A stretch of DNA of 7,712 bases from Planctomycetota bacterium (GTDB lineage: Bacteria; Planctomycetota; B129-G9). The stretch spans positions 1-7,712 of the forward strand of contig QNCA01000054.1 in assembly GCA_003644325.1 (NCBI GenBank). The letters are read 5' to 3'. Positions 1 to 5,598 of the stretch are shown here, piece after piece. The position numbers and the translations under genes were made by a program. Every line of letters starts with the position of its first letter. The first letter of the stretch is position 1. The notes beneath the pieces were generated by a model, which was not told the DNA's origin, did not search any database, and saw only the letters and a list, made by a program, of their open reading frames with translations.

Positions 1-26
1 AGTTCCGAATCAAATAGTATAGGGTT

Positions 27-59
27 TTCCCGGCCGGATTTCAACCACTTTTCCGGGAA
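27..59. repeat. Short inverted repeat at the left edge
   Basis: The 7-bp arms TTCCCGG (27-33) and CCGGGAA (53-59) are perfect inverted complements separated by 19 bases. The loop includes a self-complementary CCGG. No T-run follows on either strand, so a terminator is not supported. Whatever gene lies to the left is outside the window, and no coding signal is visible in 1-67. Low-confidence structural note only. Confidence 0.3.
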
Positions 60-111
60 CGCGCAAGAATTTACTCAAGTTGGCTGACTTTTTCTGGATG
101 ATGGTGGGTGC

Positions 112-308
112 TTGATTATAATCTGCTGTTTCAACCTTACGGTGACAGTCACCAATCTACGATCCGTTCCGACAAGGTCGGAACGGCTCCGTAATTGGTG
201 ACAGTCACCGAGGTTGGCAAAGGTCAGTCAACTTGAGTTGATTATAATCTACTGTTTCAACCTTACGGTGGCAGTCATCGAGGTTGACAAAAAGTCGGCC
301 AACTTGAG
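112..308 (+). repeat. Two tandem copies of an internal repeat unit
   Basis: Unit 1 runs 112-237 and unit 2 runs 238-308. The left modules (112-144 and 238-270) are 33 nt with a single difference. The right modules (197-237 and 267-308) are 41-42 nt with a handful of differences and a one-base indel. In unit 2 the modules join directly through one GGTGGCAGTCATC core. In unit 1 that core is present twice, as GGTGACAGTCACC at 141-153 and 197-209, with a 43-bp hairpin-containing segment (154-196) between. Unit 1 can therefore be read as unit 2 plus a palindromic insert with its core duplicated. Confidence 0.75.
132..216. repeat. Large palindrome / potential cruciform centred near 175
   Basis: The inner stem has perfect 10-bp arms, CCGTTCCGAC (164-173) and GTCGGAACGG (177-186), around the 3-base loop AAG. 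The outer arms 140-156 and 194-210 are complementary at 16 of 17 positions, and CAACCT (132-137) pairs with AGGTTG (211-216) at a small offset. GGTGACAGTCACC, seen twice, is itself a 13-bp palindrome around one central base. As RNA this would fold into a long hairpin on either strand. It lies inside the MITE-like element and has no T-run, so a role as a dedicated terminator is not supported. Confidence 0.75.
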
Positions 309-314
309 AATTTA

Positions 315-579
315 GGAATTTTGGAAGGAGCGGGCGGCCCGGCCTGCCCGCAAAAGGTTGGGAGGGCCCTCGGTCCTGAGACCTTGGGCCCTCCACCACC
401 TAGATTAAAGGGGAAACGGGAAATGGTTTATCCATTGGTTTTTCTTTTGCCGGCGGCGCTGCCGCCTGTTCGCCCATTGCTTTATCATTTGGGTCAGTTT
501 TGTGTTTCCCCCGTATCACGGGCACGGTGGCGCTTCGCCACGCGCGCCCTGCTCCGCCGGAGGGGGCGTGCACCTACAC
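315..579. other. Gene-free, hairpin-rich region downstream of pilQ
   Basis: No coding sequence is supported here. Short GC-rich stem-loops are dense: GCGGGC/GCCCGC (330-335/346-351), the long stem at 361-394, GGCGGC/GCCGCC around GCT (452-457/461-466), GTGGCG/CGCCAC around CTT (527-532/536-541) and CTCC/GGAG (552-555/559-562). The region is the 3' untranslated tail of the minus-strand pil transcript. The stem at 527-541 lies only about 40 nt past the pilQ stop and could protect the mRNA 3' end. None has a strong U-tract on the minus strand. Confidence 0.5.
361..394 (-). terminator. Possible weak terminator of the pil operon
   Basis: GGAGGGCCC (361-369) pairs perfectly with GGGCCCTCC (386-394). 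Inside, GGTC (372-375) pairs with GACC (380-383) around CTGA, giving one long interrupted stem. Reading the minus strand past the stem, the sequence is CAACCTTTTG, so the T-run is only four long and offset by five bases. The position, about 185 bp past the pilQ stop with nothing coding in between, fits an operon end. The poor U-tract makes intrinsic termination uncertain. Confidence 0.35.
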
Positions 580-3102
580 CTAATCCGTACTGTTTTCGGG
601 TTCGGTGTCTGCGGCGTCCGCTTCTTCATCCACATGGGGCCTTTCGTCCAATTCACCGAAACTCTCCTTCTCCGTGGGCTGATCCTCCGGCTGTGTCGGC
701 GCGAAGGAATCATCCCGCTCCTTTTCGGACAGAGGCTCGTCATCCGCGGGCGCCGACTCCTCGGCGGGGGTGGGCTCAGTATAGCCGCCCGCGCCTTTGT
801 CGCTCCCGGAATCGGGAAGAACCGGCGAGGCGTCATCCTCCTCCGGCGGGTTCTCACCCGTCCCGTCGGAGTCTTCCCGCCCGGCCTTGCTCTCTTCCTC
901 TATATTCGATTCGGGGCTTTCCATACCGCTCTCCCGGGGTTCCTCGATGTTCGTGTCCCCAGGAACGTCCGTCTCGGGATTCTCCCCGCCCTCGGGCTCC
1001 GTTCTATCGTTCCAGCGGTCCTCCGGGGCATAGTTCTCTTCCGGTTCCGGCTTCTGCTCGGGTTCCGTGGGCTGGACGTTGTCGCCGCCTTCCGGCCCGG
1101 GCATCTCGTCGTACTCACGCCACGAGTCGTACGGGTTGGGCCGGCCGTAGAGCACATCGTAAACACGCTCAATGTCAAACGTGCGGTGGCCGTCCGCTTC
1201 TTCCGGATACTTCTTGGGCAGGTTCTGCCTGTTGCGGTGCAACTCTCTGGCAAATATCTCCTGGACGTCCGCCTCTGAATATACGATCCTCGGTGTGATG
1301 AAGATGAGCAGGTTTTTTTTCGTAACGTTGTGGATCTTGCTCTTGGCCAGGTAGCCCAGCAGGGGTATCCTGCTGATGAACGGGACGTGTCGAACCTGGT
1401 CGTTGTCGCTCTCGATGACGAGGCCGCCGATGACCGCGGTCTGATTGCTCCTCAGAATCATGTTCGTGACAAGCGAGGATGTCGCGATCTCGGGCAGGTC
1501 GATGCTCAACGTCCCTCCCGCGCCGTCGTTGGTGGTAAACTTGTTAAAGCCGGATATTTCGGAGGTCGTTCCCACGAGGGTTCGCGACTCCGGCACGACG
1601 GTCATCATTATCATGTCCGGGGCCTTGTTGCCCTTGTCATCGATTTTGCCCTCGACGACCCGCGGCAGGATGAGCAACTGGAATCCGGTATCGACCGGCG
1701 AGGAGTCGGCCTCCTCGATAGCAAAGGTCAGGCCGCCCTGCTGGTTGGAGGCGGCAACGGTCTGGGCGAAGCGAACGCGGTTACCGACGAATATGGTCGC
1801 CTCTTTGTTGTTGAGGGTCAGTATTTGGGGGCGCTGCATTATTTCAGTGCCCTGGTCGCTCTTCATGAGCCTTAGCGTCGCCTGCAGTTGCGAGAAATCC
1901 AGCGAGCCGAAGGTGTACGGCACGTGGTCGGCGCCGCCGTCCTGGTCGGGGTCAACGAACAGGCCCGCGTAACTGCCGCTGCCGAGACCCGTGCCCCCGG
2001 TCATGCTTCCTCCCGTGCCGGCGGGACCGAAGGGCGACAGTTTGTCGGTGAACCACGAGCTGCCCCTGGAGAAGGGGAACCTGATGAACGTGGATGCGCC
2101 GCTGGCCGCCGCGGTTAGACCACGCGTGAAATCCACGCCGAACTCGAAGAAGTCGTTGTTGGTCGTCGTGACGAACTTCACGTCTATCATTATCTGAAAA
2201 GGCGACCGGTCAATCTCTTCAATGATTGAAGTTATCTCATCGACCTTCGGCTTGACATCCGTGATTACCAGCGTGTTTGTGGAGGGGATGTACTCTATGT
2301 GGCCGATGAACTTTTCCGGGTCGGCGGGATCGCGGGTAAGCATCTGCTTGAGCGCCTTGAGGACGGTAAAGTTCTCTTCCGGTTGATGTTCGGGCGCGAA
2401 AGCGTCGTAACGCTCGTTATGTTTGGGACCGATGGCCACGTTGGAGTCCATCGCAGCGCGGTACGGAGCCTCCGGCCAGAGGTACCTGAGAGTGATGCGC
2501 TCGGTCACGAGTTGGGTGATGAGTTTTTCCGGGGAGGCGATCCTCCAGAGGTTTTCGGCTTCCTTGACCACCCTGTATCCGCCGGCCTCGGCGATGGCAT
2601 TGAGCGCTTCCTCGAACGGCACGCCTTCAAGCGTCAGGGTTATCTTGCCGGCGACGTCGGGGTCGATGATGACGTTCTTGCCGCTGCCCCGCGCCAGCGA
2701 GAAGATGGCCATGCGCAGGTCGGCCTCTTCGACGAAGAGCCTGGTGGAGGGGACTATCTCAATGGTGTTCTCGTTGATGACCTGAATGTCCGCGTTTATC
2801 ATCTTGAGCATGATCTCCAGCGCGTCCTGCCAGGGCATGCCGTGCCGGATCTTCCAGGTGATTTTGACATCCTTGAACTGTCCGGGCAGGATGTTCAGGC
2901 CGCTGACTTCTTCCATTCCAGCGACTACGTCGCCAAAGGGCTTATCCTCGGCGTCGATTACGTATCCGTTAAATTCCCTGGTTTTCAGCCCTTCCAATTT
3001 GTCACGGATGGGCGAGGCCTGTGCGGCGTTAACGCCGAGAAAAATGGCCAGCACGATCGCAACCGTTACCGTTGTCGTCGTTCTGTTAGGACGAATCTGC
3101 AT
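580..3102 (-). CDS. pilQ: Type IV pilus secretin PilQ with long acidic C-terminal tail
   Basis: Outer-membrane secretin that forms the gated channel for the type IV pilus. Residues are numbered from the ATG at 3102 (840 aa). Residues 12-29 are a hydrophobic signal segment with likely cleavage after NAAQA. Two consecutive N0/STN-like modules follow (about 42-119 and 121-190), then an N1-type secretin_N domain (about 200-300). The secretin beta-barrel domain covers about 303-608, including a Gly/Ser-rich loop (361-379), the signature VPFISRIPLLGYL (573-585) and the terminal strand FITPRIV (601-607). Family members normally stop soon after this point. Here residues 669-840 form a tail rich in Glu, Asp, Pro, Ser and Gly, with TEPE recurring at 679, 701 and 833. 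No AMIN peptidoglycan-binding domain is recognisable. The ATG was preferred over the in-frame GTG at 3105 because AAGGAG (3109-3114) lies 6 nt from the ATG but only 3 from the GTG. It is the last gene of the operon. The secretin identity is firm; the role of the tail is unknown. Confidence 0.95.
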   Translation of the reverse strand: MQIRPNRTTTTVTVAIVLAIFLGVNAAQASPIRDKLEGLKTREFNGYVIDAEDKPFGDVVAGMEEVSGLNILPGQFKDVKITWKIRHGMPWQDALEIMLKMINADIQVINENTIEIVPSTRLFVEEADLRMAIFSLARGSGKNVIIDPDVAGKITLTLEGVPFEEALNAIAEAGGYRVVKEAENLWRIASPEKLITQLVTERITLRYLWPEAPYRAAMDSNVAIGPKHNERYDAFAPEHQPEENFTVLKALKQMLTRDPADPEKFIGHIEYIPSTNTLVITDVKPKVDEITSIIEEIDRSPFQIMIDVKFVTTTNNDFFEFGVDFTRGLTAAASGASTFIRFPFSRGSSWFTDKLSPFGPAGTGGSMTGGTGLGSGSYAGLFVDPDQDGGADHVPYTFGSLDFSQLQATLRLMKSDQGTEIMQRPQILTLNNKEATIFVGNRVRFAQTVAASNQQGGLTFAIEEADSSPVDTGFQLLILPRVVEGKIDDKGNKAPDMIMMTVVPESRTLVGTTSEISGFNKFTTNDGAGGTLSIDLPEIATSSLVTNMILRSNQTAVIGGLVIESDNDQVRHVPFISRIPLLGYLAKSKIHNVTKKNLLIFITPRIVYSEADVQEIFARELHRNRQNLPKKYPEEADGHRTFDIERVYDVLYGRPNPYDSWREYDEMPGPEGGDNVQPTEPEQKPEPEENYAPEDRWNDRTEPEGGENPETDVPGDTNIEEPRESGMESPESNIEEESKAGREDSDGTGENPPEEDDASPVLPDSGSDKGAGGYTEPTPAEESAPADDEPLSEKERDDSFAPTQPEDQPTEKESFGELDERPHVDEEADAADTEPENSTD

Positions 3103-3161
3103 CACTCGCTCCTTACTAAAAACTTGTCTGGCCCGAATCGCGAAACCCTGGGGATACTCAT
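3102..3161 (-). CDS. Putative 19-aa leader peptide ORF before pilQ
   Basis: The minus strand reads an ATG at 3161, then 18 further sense codons (MSIPRVSRFGPDKFLVRSE), and a TGA at 3104-3102 whose last base is the A of the pilQ ATG (TGATG overlap). GGAG (3171-3168) sits 6 nt before the ATG, a well-placed ribosome binding site. The stop-start overlap is the arrangement typical of translational coupling. The peptide is basic, has no membrane segment and resembles nothing I recognise. An ORF this short can arise by chance, so the call rests on the SD spacing together with the exact overlap. It might be a regulatory leader, a real small protein, or nothing. Confidence 0.3.
   Translation of the reverse strand: MSIPRVSRFGPDKFLVRSE
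3109..3114 (-). promoter_or_regulatory. Ribosome binding site deciding the pilQ start
   Basis: AAGGAG on the minus strand precedes two adjacent in-frame starts, GTG (3105-3103) and ATG (3102-3100). The spacers are 3 and 6 nt, so the ATG is the better start. The site lies inside the small upstream ORF at 3102-3161, so ribosomes translating that ORF would pass over it. Confidence 0.6.
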
Positions 3162-3308
3162 GCGTTTCTCCCGGGTCGGGCCGGTTCCCGTTTTGCCCTT
3201 GTTCTGATAAATCTCAGGCAACAGTTCAAATGAAGGCCACTGCTGCCGGGGAGCCCGTATGGGCCGGTGGTATGCCTTGATTACGCGCCCGTTCCCCGGC
3301 TTATGCGC
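3162..3308. other. Gap between pilOP and pilQ containing a stem-loop
   Basis: This spacer is unusually long for an otherwise compact operon. GCCGGGGA (3245-3252) pairs perfectly with TCCCCGGC (3293-3300), and the loop holds a second hairpin, GCCC-GTAT-GGGC (3253-3264). The structure starts 8 nt past the pilOP stop. No T-run follows on the minus strand, so it looks more like an mRNA-processing or stability element than a terminator. I found no convincing -35/-10 pair for a separate pilQ promoter. A separate pilP, which often sits at this place, is absent because it is fused to pilO. Confidence 0.4.
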
Positions 3309-4853
3309 TTACCCCTGCAGAGGGGGCAACGCCCCGCCTCCGCTCTCAGATTCACCGGATTTTTCTTTCTCTTGCGCATCGGCATCCGTGTCGGACTCCG
3401 GGGCCTTCCGACCTTTCTTGTCCTCCTCGGGCAGCCTCCAGATGCGCCGCCGCTCTTCGCCCTGGGTCAGTTCCAGTTCCTCGCCCTTGTAAACGACGGT
3501 GGCCGCGGCATTGGCGGAGTCTATTTTCTTTATGAGGAACTTTACGCCCGCCACTTCCACTTTCATTCCTTCCTCGCCGTACTTGCTGCCGTTGAAGATA
3601 ACGGTGCTTCTCAGAGACCCGCCGTAGACTCCGGTTATCCGGATGTCCGCCTCGTAGAACTCTATGCGTATCTCGCTCCGCCGCTTCAGTTCGTTGACTT
3701 CGCCGGCGTATTTTTCGAGCCTGGCGTTGACCTCGGGGAAATCGCTTTTTGCCGAGAGGAGCGGGCGTATCTGTTCGCTGAGCAACTTGAGCCTCTTGTA
3801 ATCGCCGTCCCTGAAAGCCCGACGCATCTTCCTCAGCATGACTTCCGCGCGGTTTACCGCCTGCCTGGCGGCCTGGTCCTGTATGCCCTTGGTCAGGTCA
3901 ACCGCGTTCAGGTAAATCTTCTGCACGCGCTTGAAGTACTCCGGATCGGTGAACCGCCGGCCCTTGATCTCCTCGATGTCGAGGAATTTCTTCAGGGCCT
4001 CGTCCACCTGTTTGGTTCTCAAGAGCAACTCCAACTCCTTGTAGAGACGACCGGCCCTGGTTACGAGAGCCTGCTGTTGTTTTTTGGTGAGCGGGGTCCG
4101 GTCGTCGCCGGCCGCGCCGGACTTGCTCATGAGCGGGACCTTGAACGGGTCGCGGCGGTTGCGACGCTCGAAGACAAAACCGCTCTCCAGGGCCTCCTTC
4201 CAATCGATCTTCGGCCTGTCGCTCCTCTCCACCGTCTCGCCCTGGCCGGGATTGTAGGTATAGGTCACTATCTTTATGGTTATGTCCTTCTCGGGGCGGC
4301 TCCACGCATCGTCGCCCTTCGGATTCAACATCTCGTAGGATTCGACCTTGATGAAGCGTATGTGGTTTTCAAGCAGATTGATGAATCTGCCGAGGTGGTA
4401 GTAATTTCCCTGTGCCTCGACGACATAAGGGTGCGGGGTGAAGCGCGCCTCGCCGTTCGCGTCATCCTCCACCATTCCCGGCAGACGCTTCTTCTGTTCC
4501 GGCTGAAATTTCTTTATCTTTATCGTCAGGCCGTTCTCGGCGGTCTGGGCGCGTATGGAGCCGAGGTTTTTTATCAGGTCGGCTATCTCTTTCTCGTTGG
4601 GCAGGATCCGGACGCTGCGTTCGACTTCGACCTGCAGCGAGGCGATCTCGCGTTCGAGGAGCGGCAGATCGCGTTCCTTGCGCTCGAGGTCAGCACGGGT
4701 GGTGTCCAGTTGCCTGATTTCCGCCTGGAGCGTTCCGGCGGTAGAGACCGCCCAGAAGATAAGACCGCACATCGCAATGAACACCACCACTCCGATGCCG
4801 CCGGACAGCAGGGTGAGTTGCTTTTCGGTTAATTTGTGAGATGGCTTTTTCAC
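3309..4853 (-). CDS. Fused PilO-PilP type IV pilus alignment protein with helical insert
   Basis: 514 aa, about twice a normal PilO. Residues 17-38 are a single membrane span with a short cytoplasmic N-terminus, 41-80 a charged coiled coil, and about 82-200 a ferredoxin-like PilO domain. RRDPF (233-237) is the conserved motif of PilP. Residues about 255-395 are a highly charged, almost wholly alpha-helical block. Residues about 396-464 match the PilP beta domain pattern, with an ITGVYGG start, a central strand pair around VEVAGVKFLIKKI, and a closing VVYKGEELELTQ. A Lys/Glu/Asp-rich tail covers 474-514. In typical operons PilP is a separate lipoprotein. Here no lipobox is present and PilO's span must anchor it. 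The expected role is to pair with PilN and contact the PilQ N-domains. The GTG start is supported by AGGAG 7 nt upstream. It follows pilN after 46 nt. The PilO and PilP assignments are confident; the function of the insert is unknown. Confidence 0.88.
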   Translation of the reverse strand: MKKPSHKLTEKQLTLLSGGIGVVVFIAMCGLIFWAVSTAGTLQAEIRQLDTTRADLERKERDLPLLEREIASLQVEVERSVRILPNEKEIADLIKNLGSIRAQTAENGLTIKIKKFQPEQKKRLPGMVEDDANGEARFTPHPYVVEAQGNYYHLGRFINLLENHIRFIKVESYEMLNPKGDDAWSRPEKDITIKIVTYTYNPGQGETVERSDRPKIDWKEALESGFVFERRNRRDPFKVPLMSKSGAAGDDRTPLTKKQQQALVTRAGRLYKELELLLRTKQVDEALKKFLDIEEIKGRRFTDPEYFKRVQKIYLNAVDLTKGIQDQAARQAVNRAEVMLRKMRRAFRDGDYKRLKLLSEQIRPLLSAKSDFPEVNARLEKYAGEVNELKRRSEIRIEFYEADIRITGVYGGSLRSTVIFNGSKYGEEGMKVEVAGVKFLIKKIDSANAAATVVYKGEELELTQGEERRRIWRLPEEDKKGRKAPESDTDADAQEKEKSGESESGGGALPPLQG

Positions 4854-4860
4854 AAAATGT

Positions 4861-4865
4861 CTCCT
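4861..4865 (-). promoter_or_regulatory. Ribosome binding site supporting the GTG start of pilO-pilP
   Basis: AGGAG on the minus strand lies 7 nt before the GTG at 4853-4851, ideal spacing. No ATG is nearby in frame, and the residues that follow (MKKPSHKLTEKQ) make a normal short, positively charged cytoplasmic N-terminus before the membrane span. This is the only gene in the operon that needs a non-ATG start. Confidence 0.65.
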
Positions 4866-4899
4866 ATGCTATGCCGGTCCGTAAGCAGTCGTTGCGGCT

Positions 4900-5598
4900 T
4901 CATTGCCGCGGCTGCCCTGCCGCGGATGCGGCGGCCGATTGCAGTTCAATCCGGCGGGGAATCATGTAAAGTCTCAACGTGAACTTCACCGCCACACCTT
5001 CTTCATAGTCGGCGAATTCCTCTTCCTCGAGATCCAGTTTCACCAGTTCGATGCGCTCGAAATCCTCGAAGAAATAAGAACCCTCGGCGCTTTTCCGCTT
5101 AAGCGCCTGGATGAAGGTTGAGACCTTGGTAACGTCCGGCCCGGCGGTATATCCCTCGATGACGAATGTGTGCCCCTTGGGGGCTTCCTCGGGCTGGCCG
5201 CGGCGGCTCTTCGACTTGGGCGGTTCTTCCAGGCGGATGTCGCTCAGCCACATGTCCTCCGGGACCAGGTCCCACAACTGGTCGAGTTTCCTGGCCCATA
5301 TCACACGCGCCTTTTCTATCTGTTCGATGGTATTGCGGCGCTGTTCGAAATCCCGCTTCTGGGTTATCAGGGCGTTATAGCGCTGCTCCACCTTATTGAT
5401 GGTGGTCGCCTGGTATACCTGGTTTTTCACGCTTTCCTTCTTTGACTGAAGCGCGGGGATGTTTGCCAGGAAATAGGTCAGCGCCACCACCAGGGCCACG
5501 GCGTTAAGGGCGACGGCGCCGAAGATCATCAGTCTGCGCGGCAGCGGCGTGGCGTCGATTTTGCGCAGTTCCACCGGTATCAGGTTTATGGCTATCAT
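4900..5598 (-). CDS. pilN: Type IV pilus inner-membrane alignment protein PilN
   Basis: 232 aa, slightly longer than typical PilN (about 180-210). The N-terminus reads MIAINLIPVELR, and INLIP (4-8) is the conserved cytoplasmic peptide that binds the groove of PilM. Residues about 23-47 are the single membrane span, 50-97 a periplasmic coiled coil, and about 100-215 the ferredoxin-like domain that dimerises with PilO. Two charged segments stand out: a Lys/Arg/Pro-rich loop at about 125-142 and an acidic run EEEEFADYEE at 191-200. They are likely surface loops of the domain and account for the extra length. Its ATG overlaps the pilM stop in an ATGA arrangement, which implies translational coupling and matched amounts of PilM and PilN. 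A purine-rich AGGAAG lies a few bases upstream, inside pilM. Identity rests on the INLIP motif, topology and gene order. Confidence 0.93.
   Translation of the reverse strand: MIAINLIPVELRKIDATPLPRRLMIFGAVALNAVALVVALTYFLANIPALQSKKESVKNQVYQATTINKVEQRYNALITQKRDFEQRRNTIEQIEKARVIWARKLDQLWDLVPEDMWLSDIRLEEPPKSKSRRGQPEEAPKGHTFVIEGYTAGPDVTKVSTFIQALKRKSAEGSYFFEDFERIELVKLDLEEEEFADYEEGVAVKFTLRLYMIPRRIELQSAAASAAGQPRQ

Larger units (their letters stand above)
74..308. mobile_element. MITE-like non-autonomous element with TIRs and AATTTA target duplication
   Basis: The ends form 20-bp inverted repeats, 74-93 against 289-308, with 19 of 20 bases paired (the exception is t85/g297). The 6-mer AATTTA directly abuts both outer ends (68-73 and 309-314), as expected of a target-site duplication. 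The 235-bp interior has no credible ORF and is full of internal repeats, so any transposase would have to act in trans. An internal third copy of the right end (219-237, about 17/19 identical) shows that the element grew by partial tandem duplication. The transposase family cannot be named from this sequence. An alternative is a structured intergenic repeat that is not mobile, but the abutting duplication argues for insertion. Confidence 0.65.

Noticed and set aside
112..308. Repeats considered as a CRISPR array
   Set aside because: Only two repeat units, directly adjacent with no spacer-sized unique segment between them, and strongly palindromic internal structure; no cas gene.
452..466. GGCGGC/GCCGCC hairpin considered as the pil operon terminator
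   Set aside because: On the minus strand it is followed by A-rich, not T-rich, sequence.
321..1298. 325-codon plus-strand ORF starting with TTG and running antisense into pilQ
   Set aside because: The product is Arg/Pro/Ser-rich low complexity, arising opposite the acidic tail of pilQ and the GC hairpins. No ribosome binding site or recognisable domain.
3103..3105. GTG one codon upstream as the pilQ start
   Set aside because: It would leave only 3 nt to the AAGGAG; the adjacent ATG has 6 nt. The difference is one residue and does not affect the signal peptide.
2299..3207. 302-codon plus-strand ORF antisense to the N-terminal half of pilQ
   Set aside because: Shadow of the pilQ frame; no conserved motif.
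3267..4832. 521-codon plus-strand ORF antisense to the pilO-pilP gene
   Set aside because: It mirrors the codon structure of the real minus-strand gene, has no family motif, and its Leu/Val/Gly-rich product is typical of an antisense shadow in GC-rich DNA.
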